This document shows, piece by piece, positions 33,785 to 42,898 of a DNA stretch of 64,000 nt; positions within the stretch are counted from its first letter, which is position 1; each line of letters begins with the position of its first letter. A program made the translations under genes and the position numbers. The DNA is from Chitinophaga sp. 180180018-3 (lineage in GTDB: Bacteria; Bacteroidota; Bacteroidia; Chitinophagales; Chitinophagaceae), in the NCBI RefSeq assembly GCF_037893185.1, contig NZ_CP140772.1:6262001-6326000 (forward strand), in the 5' to 3' direction. The notes beneath the pieces were generated by a model. It worked only from the letters and a program-made list of their open reading frames with translations, did no database searches and had not been told where the DNA came from.

Positions 33785-35020
33785 TTAATTGCCCCAAAGG
33801 GTGAACTCCGCGATGTTGATAAAGTAGGATCCCTGCCAGTTCGATAAACTCCTTATTCTGATATAACGGTAAGCATTCTGGCTGACCGGAAAATCGAACT
33901 GCCATCCATTATACGCCAGTGTCTGATCTGCGGTGGTTTCAGTAGCATAAGGCGATCCGGAAGGTTTGGTAACATGGCAGGTGACCAGCTTTGTCCAACT
34001 GGCATCAAGACTGCCGTTCACGTTGGGATTATTGGCGCCCCATATCTCGAAATCCTTTACATTACCCCGCACATAGTAATTGTTACCGAGTTCTTTATAC
34101 GGATTCACCTGCATACGGCTGAAAATATGCGCCTTGCCCAGGTCGAGCGTAACCATTTGCGGACTGCCTGCCTGCTCTAACGTAAACAGGCAGCGGGGCC
34201 AGCCCGGATGGAAGTCGCCATCGTAGATATAAGGCACATCTGTACGCCCGCCATTGCTCAGGATCTCAGCATCTTTAGGCAGTACATAATTGCTCCATTC
34301 CGACTTTGGCAACATTTTCTCAAATATGGGAGTAAGCGGCACGAACAAGGTATCAGAGTAGTTGAACCAACGGTCTCTTACTAAAAATGCATACATCCTT
34401 CTGATAGCCGGCTGTTCACGCACTGCACTGGTAATAACAGGGCTATTGCTGTATACATTCTCCATACCAACAGTTTGCACCCATTTCCCATTTCCTGCTG
34501 TATCCACAAGCGGAATAATCGCCAGGTTCTCCAGTGTTGGATTATTACAAGTAAGATTAAAACCACCAAAGGTAGTTGTAACATTAAGTGATCTTAAAGC
34601 CAGATTTATAGCGGGTGTCAGCGGATTTATCGTAACGTTGACCGATGAGGATATTTTCTCACTGGAATTGACTGCATATAATTTAATGGTATGTGCCAGC
34701 GTATCTCCAAATCCATCTACCGTTAATGTATTAACATAATGGGAAGCCTTTACTTCCCTGGATTGCCCGGGAGAGGTTTCATATACAGCCTTTACATAAG
34801 ACACATCTTTGTCGTCGGGCAGTTGATAGGTAAGTACTGCCTTCCCGTTCTGGTTGACAACAGTGACGCCAGACACCGGCCCTGGCGGGTTACTATTTGT
34901 TGCCACCGCCTTATTTAATTCATCTCTCTTACAACCTGACACACCGGTTATAAAAAATGCCAGGTAGGTAAAATATGTTTGGAATGTTTTCACTGCGGAA
35001 TTTTTTATTATTAAAGACAT
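33785..35020 (-). CDS. DUF4959/DUF5000-type surface lipoprotein with F5/8 C-like domain
   Basis: About 411 residues with a lipobox (GVSGC, Cys30). Order: DUF4959 domain (about 30-135, with PGPVSGVTV and KAVLTYQLPDDKDVSYVKAVY), a DUF5126-like domain (about 140-245), then a DUF5000/discoidin-like domain (about 270-411, with VTLDLGKAHIFSRMQV and the closing RYIRIRSLSNWQGSYFINIAEFTLWG). The last resembles galactose-binding F5/8 type C folds. The ATG at 35020 is preferred to a GTG at 35026. It lies between susD and the DUF4998 gene in one operon. Confidence 0.88.
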   Translation of the reverse strand: MSLIIKNSAVKTFQTYFTYLAFFITGVSGCKRDELNKAVATNSNPPGPVSGVTVVNQNGKAVLTYQLPDDKDVSYVKAVYETSPGQSREVKASHYVNTLTVDGFGDTLAHTIKLYAVNSSEKISSSVNVTINPLTPAINLALRSLNVTTTFGGFNLTCNNPTLENLAIIPLVDTAGNGKWVQTVGMENVYSNSPVITSAVREQPAIRRMYAFLVRDRWFNYSDTLFVPLTPIFEKMLPKSEWSNYVLPKDAEILSNGGRTDVPYIYDGDFHPGWPRCLFTLEQAGSPQMVTLDLGKAHIFSRMQVNPYKELGNNYYVRGNVKDFEIWGANNPNVNGSLDASWTKLVTCHVTKPSGSPYATETTADQTLAYNGWQFDFPVSQNAYRYIRIRSLSNWQGSYFINIAEFTLWGN

Positions 35021-35038
35021 CTTCACGATCGGGATTTT

Positions 35039-36979
35039 TTACCAATTAGGATTCTGTACCAGGTTAGGATTTACCAGCAAATCACCTTCCTGTATGGGCC
35101 AGAGGTAATCTCTGGGTGTCACAAAATGCCTTGCCAGAAAAGAAACTTCGCGGTAATACAATTCAGGCGTCTGGCCACTTACTACCCAACCGGTGATATT
35201 ACCGCTGAGTTCCTGCGCAGCTGTCTTCCAACGCAACAGGTCCCAGTACCGATGTCCCTCAAAGCAAAGCTCAATAGCCCGCTCCCGCTGAATAATGGAG
35301 CGCATACCATCTTTAGTGGTGTATTTCGTTGGATTCCGGCCGAAATTCGACCAGGAGTTTTCTACTGTTTCCAAACCTGCTCTTGCCCTTATGCGGTTGA
35401 TATAATCCAGTACGGTTGCAGTTGGGCCCTGTACTTCGTTCAGTGCTTCTGCGTACAACAGGTAAAGATCGGCCAGCCTGATTTCAGGATAAGGGTACGA
35501 TGGATAGGTAACTGTATTCCAGTCCATATGCCAGTTGACTACCTTCTTCATATAAAAACCTGTAACAGGCACGGGCGACGACTGACTCAGCTCACTACCC
35601 CGGGCCATCAGCCAAAAGGTATTTTCATCGCTCTTGGAAGGACTGTTAGCCATATACCATACGCCGCGGTCGAACCCAAGATCAGCGTAATACCTTGGCT
35701 CGCGGTCAAAATTCAGGCGGGCGGTTGTTTCTCCTTCGCGGATATTAAAACGCTCTGCATGTGTGGCCACCCGCAATGAGGCAATGTTGGAGAAGTCGAG
35801 TGTTTTGTCTTCATCTATCGGTACGCCGTTCCTGGTATAGAACATCCTTGCCATTTTTATAGTGGGGCCCATTAGCGGATGTCCGCCGGTTTTGGAAGCA
35901 ACGGCATTGCGAAAATCGAACTGACCCACACCGCAACGCTGAAGAAATGTACAGGCCCAATTAATGCCACTGGTAGAACCCCATATCAGCTCGCTGTTCC
36001 AGGGTTCACTCATCGAATTACGTATACTCATTTGCGTCATAGTAGCAGAACTAAGCGGTATCAGCTGCGCGGGAAACGCATACAGCTGTATATTCTGCGC
36101 TTCGCAGAGGTCTACTGCTGCTTTGCAGGCATCCGCTGCTATCTGCCATTTAGCCGCATTGTAAGCCGGGTTAAAAAGCAACTCCCCATCTTTGTTTTTA
36201 AAGGCATTGTAGTCGGAGTTTCCGTTGTAAAGCGGGCTGGCGGCTGTTACCAGCAATTTTGCCTTCAATGCCAATGCCGCCGGCTTCGTGATACGCCCGA
36301 GCTCTGAGGCCACACTGTTGATGCTTACAGGAAGATGTACGGCTGCAACATCCAACAGGTTAGCGATATAATTCACTACACTGTCTACCGGCCTTCGTTT
36401 CACATACGTTTGCTCGATTGGTGTGCTGATGGGCAGGTTTTTATCTATTATGGGAATAGGACCATATGCGCGAAAGAGTACAAAATGATAGTACGCTTTA
36501 AGAAACTGTACTTCTGATATCCATCTCTCCCGGGTATCTATATCCAGATCAGGTATCTTACTTAAATTGCCCACGTTCTCCAGGAAAATATTACAATTCC
36601 GGAGGGCTTTGTAGCAGGCCATACCATCACGTGTACCATTCATGAAATTCGCAATGGGACTGGAGGTATTCTGATCGCCATAGGGCAGCCTCAACACATT
36701 GGTGGATCTGATGGCATTTGTTGGATCTACTACAAATACTTCATCGCTGGCAGACAGGCCTACGTTATAGGTGGGATCGAAGCTGAATGGCAGATAGGAA
36801 TAGCAGGTAAAAAGAAATTTCTCTGCTTCTGTTTTGGATGTAAAAGCATTATCGATAGTCGCCACATTATCCGGTACTACATCCAGGTATGGTTTCTTGC
36901 AGGCACCTGCCAGCAGTGTAACACACACACCTGCAAGCGCTGCTTTTTTTATATTGGAAAAGAATTTATACGCTTTCAT
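35039..36979 (-). CDS. SusD/RagB-family nutrient-binding lipoprotein (second locus)
   Basis: 646 residues with a lipobox (AGAC, Cys27), the SusD start (YLDVVPDNVATIDNAF) and the C-terminal family block (LWPIQEGDLLVNPNLVQNPNW). It is much longer than the SusD of the first locus (467), in keeping with a glycan-type partner. It begins 21 bases after the SusC stop and is followed by two accessory lipoproteins. Confidence 0.96.
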   Translation of the reverse strand: MKAYKFFSNIKKAALAGVCVTLLAGACKKPYLDVVPDNVATIDNAFTSKTEAEKFLFTCYSYLPFSFDPTYNVGLSASDEVFVVDPTNAIRSTNVLRLPYGDQNTSSPIANFMNGTRDGMACYKALRNCNIFLENVGNLSKIPDLDIDTRERWISEVQFLKAYYHFVLFRAYGPIPIIDKNLPISTPIEQTYVKRRPVDSVVNYIANLLDVAAVHLPVSINSVASELGRITKPAALALKAKLLVTAASPLYNGNSDYNAFKNKDGELLFNPAYNAAKWQIAADACKAAVDLCEAQNIQLYAFPAQLIPLSSATMTQMSIRNSMSEPWNSELIWGSTSGINWACTFLQRCGVGQFDFRNAVASKTGGHPLMGPTIKMARMFYTRNGVPIDEDKTLDFSNIASLRVATHAERFNIREGETTARLNFDREPRYYADLGFDRGVWYMANSPSKSDENTFWLMARGSELSQSSPVPVTGFYMKKVVNWHMDWNTVTYPSYPYPEIRLADLYLLYAEALNEVQGPTATVLDYINRIRARAGLETVENSWSNFGRNPTKYTTKDGMRSIIQRERAIELCFEGHRYWDLLRWKTAAQELSGNITGWVVSGQTPELYYREVSFLARHFVTPRDYLWPIQEGDLLVNPNLVQNPNW

Positions 36980-37000
36980 AAATAACCCTTTGTTTAAAAA

Positions 37001-40000
37001 TTAAAATCCAACGGAAACGCCTATATTAAAAACACGCTGTATGGGATAACCTAATCCTGATGTGCCCATTTCCGGATCCCATAGCTTAAATGCACTGAGG
37101 GTTAACAGATTCATTCCGTTTACATAAATACGTCCATTGTACAAATGAAATCTTTTGAGCAGCCGGTCGCTGAGATTGTACCCTATTTCGGCGGACTTCA
37201 ATCGAAGAAAGGCTCCATCGCGCAGCCACCAGGTAGATGACTGGGTATTATTTTCCGAGATGGTATTGCTCAGTCGTGGCCAGAAGGCGTATGAATTACG
37301 ATTATCTTCTGACCAGTGACTGTCTGCAATGACCTGTAGGAGGCCGTTTTGATTGCCGCCATTCAGATAGAACGGCGTGGTATTGGCAGCATTAATAATA
37401 AAGGAAGATCTGGCTGAACCCTGTATAGCAGCACTGATGTCGAAATTTTTGTAACCTACGGAAAATGCAAATCCGTAGATAATTTCCGGTGTAACGGGAA
37501 AGCCTATAGGTACATAATCAGCCGTCGTAATTTTTCCATCACCGTTAATATCCCGGTATTTAATATCTCCCGCCATCACATTTCCAAACTGCACCGGCGA
37601 GTTGTTAACTTCTGCCTGATCTATAAATAGTTTCTCCGCAACCAGTCCATAGAGCTGCCCCAGGGAGTTTCCTACCTGCGACAGGTTACGATTATTTCCT
37701 GTATACTTAGGCTCTTCATTGACTAATAATTTGCTCTTTGCATAGGTAAAATTTCCTCTCGCTTGTATCCACAACGAATTGCGGAAATCTTTGCGATAAC
37801 TCAAAGCAAGGTCTACTCCCCTGCTGGAAGCCTTGCCTGCATTGGATGAAATATTAGCCTGCAACCCCATTGATGTAGGAACGGTGTTTCGGACCATCAG
37901 AATATTACTCCGGGTTTGCTGATAAGCATCTACTATCAGCGTGAGATTTTTAAAAACCGTCAGATCCAAACCCAGATTTATTTGTTTAGACAACTCCCAG
38001 GTAATATCGCGGTTCTCATAACGATTGATGGTGACCGTAGGCCGGCTATAAGTAAAATTAGTTCCGAAATATCCTGTGGCTCCGTTGTTCAGATTCACAT
38101 CTGAGAGGTAGAAGAAACGATCTGATGCATTGCCTATCTGATCATTACCTACCAGTCCGTATGTAACCCTCAGCTTCAGCTGATCAACAACATTGGTAAG
38201 CGGTTGAAAGAATTTTTCGTTCGACATAATCCAGCCGCCTCCGATGGAGGGAAAGAAGCCGAACCGGTGATTGGCGGCGAAGCGCTCAGACCCGTTATAA
38301 CCAAAGTTATATTCAAGCAGGTAACGGTTATCATACCCATAAGTGAACCTGCCGGAAACGCCCTGGTTACGCGCAGGCAGCGACAGCTGTAAGGTAGAAG
38401 CATTACCGGCAAGGTAATTTCTGATAGTACCAATAAGCATTGCTCCTACGCTGTGTTTCTCGTTGAATATTCTGGCGTAGTTCACCGCAGCTTCTGCGTA
38501 AGTGACTGTACTTACGCTTTTATCACCGGGCGAATAGGTTAGATATTCTGTGGGCGTAGGCCCGATGCTGCCGGCATTTCCGTCGTTGATAAGTGTAAGG
38601 CCGGTGAACTTGCCATCAATGGATCCTGCCTGATAGTAATAGGGGCTATATTGACGGGAAACCGCAAAGTTGCCATAGCGCCCTGTATAGGCCATCATTC
38701 TGGCCGACAGGCCAGGTGTAAGCATATCAAGGTTTTGCTTCAGACTCAGCTGTGCTGTGAGTGTGCTGGTATTAGTAGCCTGAAATCCTGAAATCGACTG
38801 TGCATAAGGATTCACATAAAGCCCTCCGCCTGGTATCAGTGCATTTCCGAACAGCGGATGTTTGGCATAGGGCGCCAGGCTGGCAGGATATACCGCCGGA
38901 AAGGCAACCGGATTACTCCATATGGCATTATAGAAAACGCCTGCTCCACCGCCAATAGGGCCATTGTAGCTATCGAATTGCCCCTTGAGGCTCACCAGCG
39001 CTTCTGTTGTTTTAGTAAGGCTCAGCGTAACATTCGACAGCATGGAGTAAGAGCGGAGTTTGATATTGTTGCTGAAGTTATTGAGAGAATTTTCTTTCAG
39101 AATACCATTATCGATGTTATAGGTCATCGCGAGATAGTATTTCGCCTTATCTGTTCCTCCGCCGGCATTAATGTTAAACCGCTGATTGGAAGTCCGGTCT
39201 TTGATCAGTTGTTTGATCCAGTTATTGTTTGGATACAACAGCGGATCATCGCCTCTGGCAGTATGATCAATTTTATTCTGCGAGTAAGGCAATGCCCCTA
39301 GTGGATTCCGGGTCAGTACGGCCTCATTGGCCAGCTTCATATAAGTGACGTTGTCCGCCAGTGCAAAATTCCGTGTATTGGAAGAAGTAGAATTTTCCAT
39401 GCGGAAATTGAAACGCATCTTCCCGATTATTCCTGTTTTAGTAGTAACCAGTATCACGCCGTTGGCGCCTCTGGCGCCATAAAGAGAAGAGGCAGTGGCA
39501 TCTTTCAGCACAGAAAATCCTGCAATATCATCCGGCTGCAGCCTGGCGAGATCTGTAGCGGAAGACTCTATGTTATCGATCAGGATGAGAGGATCTACTT
39601 TTCCGGCTCCAAAAGTACCTACCCCTCTGATGAAGAACTGGGCATTGTCGGCCCCGGGTTCACCACTTCGCTGATATCCGATAATACCGGCTATTTTTCC
39701 CTGCAGCATTGTAGTAAGGTTGCCGGTAGGGCCTTTCAATTCCTTGGGGTCAACAGTGGTGATGGAACTAACCATACTTGTTTTTTTCTGCGTACCATAG
39801 GCCACCACCACTACATCTTTTATACTGTTATCTTTCGGGGAAAGCAATACTTCATAGTTATCTGTATGGTTGTTAATAACTATTTCGCGGGTAACATACC
39901 CTACGTACTGTGCAACGAGTACACCATTGTCGCCGGTGATTTTTATTTTAAAATAACCGTTCTGATCAGCGGTTGTTCCGTTGGTGCTTCCTTTCAGCAA

Positions 40001-40471
40001 TACCGTAGCCATGGGTAATGGAGTGTGACTGTCTTCCGCTATCACGCGGCCGGTGATCAGCTTTTCCTGCAAAATTCCAGGTGTTTTCTTATCGGTTGTT
40101 TTTACAGGCATAGCTGACGCTTTGCTGTCTTTCTTAATCAGTACTACGTTCTTTTTTATCTCATAGATTAGTTTGTGGCCCTTCAGTACTTCACTAAGGA
40201 TAGTAGTTACGTTGGTATTCGTATAATTAACCGGGCCGTTGATAACTTCATCTTTTATCACATCTTCACTATAAAAGAAAGTAAGGGCAGTTTGCCGCTC
40301 AATGGCCAGCAGTATACTTTGCAGCGTCATATTATTTCCCTTCACGGTGGCGGTTAGCGGCCCATTGTTTTGTGCCTGCGCGGTAACATGCAGAAAGAAA
40401 ATCAGGAACATAGCTATGTAACAACTACAGCTCCGCCTTTCGACATTCACTAGTGGAATTCTTTTTTTCAT
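37001..40471 (-). CDS. SusC/RagA-family TonB-dependent transporter with STN domain (second locus)
   Basis: About 1156 residues from the ATG at 40471 (an upstream TTG at 40507 is less likely). A signal segment (18-34) is followed by an STN domain (about 48-115), a carboxypeptidase-like domain (about 138-220), a plug with FFIRGVGTFGAG and the SusC signature (VLKDATASSLYGARGANGVILVTTKTG), and the barrel ending in VFNIGVSVGF. The STN domain fits signalling to the FecR gene, encoded divergently together with its sigma factor. This is a complete TonB-dependent uptake system whose ligand is probably a glycan, given the accessory lipoproteins. Confidence 0.97.
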   Translation of the reverse strand: MKKRIPLVNVERRSCSCYIAMFLIFFLHVTAQAQNNGPLTATVKGNNMTLQSILLAIERQTALTFFYSEDVIKDEVINGPVNYTNTNVTTILSEVLKGHKLIYEIKKNVVLIKKDSKASAMPVKTTDKKTPGILQEKLITGRVIAEDSHTPLPMATVLLKGSTNGTTADQNGYFKIKITGDNGVLVAQYVGYVTREIVINNHTDNYEVLLSPKDNSIKDVVVVAYGTQKKTSMVSSITTVDPKELKGPTGNLTTMLQGKIAGIIGYQRSGEPGADNAQFFIRGVGTFGAGKVDPLILIDNIESSATDLARLQPDDIAGFSVLKDATASSLYGARGANGVILVTTKTGIIGKMRFNFRMENSTSSNTRNFALADNVTYMKLANEAVLTRNPLGALPYSQNKIDHTARGDDPLLYPNNNWIKQLIKDRTSNQRFNINAGGGTDKAKYYLAMTYNIDNGILKENSLNNFSNNIKLRSYSMLSNVTLSLTKTTEALVSLKGQFDSYNGPIGGGAGVFYNAIWSNPVAFPAVYPASLAPYAKHPLFGNALIPGGGLYVNPYAQSISGFQATNTSTLTAQLSLKQNLDMLTPGLSARMMAYTGRYGNFAVSRQYSPYYYQAGSIDGKFTGLTLINDGNAGSIGPTPTEYLTYSPGDKSVSTVTYAEAAVNYARIFNEKHSVGAMLIGTIRNYLAGNASTLQLSLPARNQGVSGRFTYGYDNRYLLEYNFGYNGSERFAANHRFGFFPSIGGGWIMSNEKFFQPLTNVVDQLKLRVTYGLVGNDQIGNASDRFFYLSDVNLNNGATGYFGTNFTYSRPTVTINRYENRDITWELSKQINLGLDLTVFKNLTLIVDAYQQTRSNILMVRNTVPTSMGLQANISSNAGKASSRGVDLALSYRKDFRNSLWIQARGNFTYAKSKLLVNEEPKYTGNNRNLSQVGNSLGQLYGLVAEKLFIDQAEVNNSPVQFGNVMAGDIKYRDINGDGKITTADYVPIGFPVTPEIIYGFAFSVGYKNFDISAAIQGSARSSFIINAANTTPFYLNGGNQNGLLQVIADSHWSEDNRNSYAFWPRLSNTISENNTQSSTWWLRDGAFLRLKSAEIGYNLSDRLLKRFHLYNGRIYVNGMNLLTLSAFKLWDPEMGTSGLGYPIQRVFNIGVSVGF

Positions 40472-40729
40472 TTTTCTGATTTGGTTGATAAGCACTATAA
40501 CTGGCAATTGAATCGGTGCCCGAAGGGATAAGGCACTTCATAAAGACGACATAAATAAAAACCGGGTGAAGAAAACTGAGGGAAAAAGAAAAATATTTGT
40601 TGAGAAGAGAAAAAAATAAATAATTGTCAAAATAACACTTTAAAAAACAAACATCTTTATCTATATTTACCAAAGTATCCCAACCAACGTTATCCACGTT
40701 ATTAATCAACCAGATTAAAAAGTAGTTTT

Positions 40730-41308
40730 ATGCCTGAACACCCGGGAGATGATGTCATTCTTATGCTATTAAATAAAGGGAACGCCGGCGATGCTTTTGA
40801 ATTGATCTTTAAAAAATATTACCGGCTGATGTGGACGAAAGCCTACCTTGGCACCGGCGATCCCATTGAAGCAGATGATCTTGTACAATCAGTACTTAGC
40901 AGTATATGGGAAAAACGGTTATACCTGAATATCAAGGGTTGTCTGAAAACGTATCTCATTGCCGCGATACGGAATCAGGTGAACGACTATCATAAAATAA
41001 AGCAGAGAGTACGGAGGAAGATAGAGCGATATATGGAGACAGTAGACCAGGGTTGCCTGACGGACTCTACTGAAGCAAGAAGCGCTGGTATGGAAGAGCA
41101 GTTGAAGCAGCTGCAGCAGCAACTACATGAAGTGCTAAGGGAATTTCCGGAGCAACGCCAGCGGGCATTTAACCAGGTATACATGGAGCAGCGGAAGTAT
41201 CATGAAGTAGCAGATAATATGGGCATTAGTATCAATTCCCTGAAAACCCATTTGAAAATTGCATTTAAGACGCTACGCAGCAGGTTGCATCTTCCAGTGT
41301 CAGAATAA
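40730..41308 (+). CDS. ECF RNA polymerase sigma factor (second locus)
   Basis: 192 residues with region 2 (about 20-95: FELIFKKYYRLMWTKAYLGTGDPIEADDLVQSVLSSIW) and region 4 (about 125-188: EFPEQRQRAFNQVYMEQRKYHEVADNMGISINSLKTHLKIAFKTL). The type pairs with FecR anti-sigma factors, and a fecR gene follows 31 bases later. It is divergent from the second susC; the 258-base gap holds no exact promoter box that I could identify. Confidence 0.95.
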   Translation: MPEHPGDDVILMLLNKGNAGDAFELIFKKYYRLMWTKAYLGTGDPIEADDLVQSVLSSIWEKRLYLNIKGCLKTYLIAAIRNQVNDYHKIKQRVRRKIERYMETVDQGCLTDSTEARSAGMEEQLKQLQQQLHEVLREFPEQRQRAFNQVYMEQRKYHEVADNMGISINSLKTHLKIAFKTLRSRLHLPVSE

Positions 41309-41339
41309 ATGGCAACTGCCATTTTAAAGTTTACCATTC

Positions 41340-42497
41340 ATGATATCTGATAAACAACATATTGAGCAGCTGATGCTGGAAAAGCTCTCCGGATGTATAT
41401 CTCCCGGAGATGAACAGATCTTGCAGCAAATAATAGAAGTGCATCCGGAGCTGCAGCAGCAGTATACACAACTCGAACAACAGCTTGCAATACAAGATGC
41501 GCAACAATATCTGCATACGCTCGACGAACATTCGTTATGGGAACAACGAAAGCACCATTTCGAAGAAAATAAGCAGCAGCCGGGCAACAGGCGTTTATGG
41601 TATAGCATTGCAGCCGGATTATTGTTACTGGCAGGCAGCGGAATTTTATTCATGCAGCTATCTATCAGACAACGCCAGGAAGCCGTAGCACTCCCACCAC
41701 CACCCAAAGCACAGGGCGTAACCTTACAACTCGCAAACGGGCATAAAATGGATCTTTCAGATACCAATAGGCTGGCGGTACTCAATGCAGGAAATGCACA
41801 GATTCATATATCCGGCAACAGCCTGCAATACAAAGCAGGAGAAGCAGATACTTCTCCTGCCATGAACATACTGCATGTACCTGCCGGAAAGGACTATAAA
41901 CTGATACTGCCCGACGGCAGCACGGTGTGGCTGAATTCCATGTCTGAAATCAGCTTCCCCGCAGCATTCAAAAACAATAATAGAACAGTGCTGATAAGTG
42001 GCGAAGCATATTTTTCTATCCGGAATGACGTGAATCGTCCTTTTATTGTAAGAGCGGGCAAGGTTTCAGTAAACGTATTGGGAACCACCTTTAATGTGAA
42101 TACTTATAGCGGGAGTCCGAAAGTGTCACTGGCCTCGGGGAAAGTTGCGCTCCGCAGCGATGCTGGTAACCATGAAGTGTTCCTCAATCCCGGATTTGAA
42201 GCATGTTACGACTTACGCCGCCAGAACGGCTTTAGCATAAACGAATTCGATGCAGGAAATACACTGGCCTGGATGGAAGGAAAATACTATTTCAAAAACG
42301 CTTCGTTAAAAGATATTGCTGTAGTCATCAGGCGATGGTTTGATGTAACGGTTGTATTCGATAATGCAGATGCGGAAAAATATTCTGTTGCTGGTGTACT
42401 TTCTAAAAATGACGGATTGGAAGACTTCATAGACAATCTCTCAAAAACCACTCCATTGAACTTTCTGTTGACAGGACAGGTGTTGCATGTTCGTTAA
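41340..42497 (+). CDS. FecR-family anti-sigma factor (second locus)
   Basis: 385 residues: cytoplasmic N-terminus (1-82, Gln-rich), one membrane helix (about 84-104, WYSIAAGLLLLAGSGILFM), FecR domain (VLPDGSTVWLNSMSEISFP, GEAYFSI, VNVLGTTFNVNTY) and a C-terminal DUF4974 domain ending LTGQVLHVR. It should hold the preceding sigma factor inactive until the second SusC signals. A PPPPK stretch near residue 120 marks the linker before the FecR domain. Confidence 0.95.
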   Translation: MISDKQHIEQLMLEKLSGCISPGDEQILQQIIEVHPELQQQYTQLEQQLAIQDAQQYLHTLDEHSLWEQRKHHFEENKQQPGNRRLWYSIAAGLLLLAGSGILFMQLSIRQRQEAVALPPPPKAQGVTLQLANGHKMDLSDTNRLAVLNAGNAQIHISGNSLQYKAGEADTSPAMNILHVPAGKDYKLILPDGSTVWLNSMSEISFPAAFKNNNRTVLISGEAYFSIRNDVNRPFIVRAGKVSVNVLGTTFNVNTYSGSPKVSLASGKVALRSDAGNHEVFLNPGFEACYDLRRQNGFSINEFDAGNTLAWMEGKYYFKNASLKDIAVVIRRWFDVTVVFDNADAEKYSVAGVLSKNDGLEDFIDNLSKTTPLNFLLTGQVLHVR

Positions 42498-42898
42498 AAC
42501 TACCGGCTGTTAGTGTCGCTATACAGCATACCGGGTCATGCACATTGTAAATAAATCGATAAAGCATAACAAGTGGCCGGGCCTGATAGTTTACAGCTGC
42601 GGGAGCCTGCAAATCTTTCTAAAACCGGCTGTATTCCTTATCTGGCAAAAATTACACCTGCGCTGGCATATTTTAACCAGACAATCAATATAAAACCTCG
42701 GAACAATCGTTCAGTTTGCTTATATTAGTAGGCAACTGAGGTACTATAAATTTCTATTCACGCCTCTGCTTTTATTTTTTTATAGACCCAATAAGGGAAT
42801 CTGACTGGCAACATAATGTCAGGATAGTAGCCCGACTGTTATTAGCTTTGTTAGACATATACCCTTCTACTGTTAATTTTTAACCGATGTGACCTACT
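42498..42898. other. 401-bp gene-free stretch
   Basis: Lies between the second fecR and the histidine kinase gene, both on the plus strand. I see no tRNA, clear terminator or open frame that looks coding. A TTTGTTAG-containing segment near 42847 could belong to the kinase promoter, but no exact TAnnTTTG box was found. Confidence 0.4.

Noticed and set aside
41324..41785. Cys/Ser-rich open frame on the minus strand
   Set aside because: Antisense to the second fecR gene; the cysteines arise from reverse-reading Gln/Ala codons.
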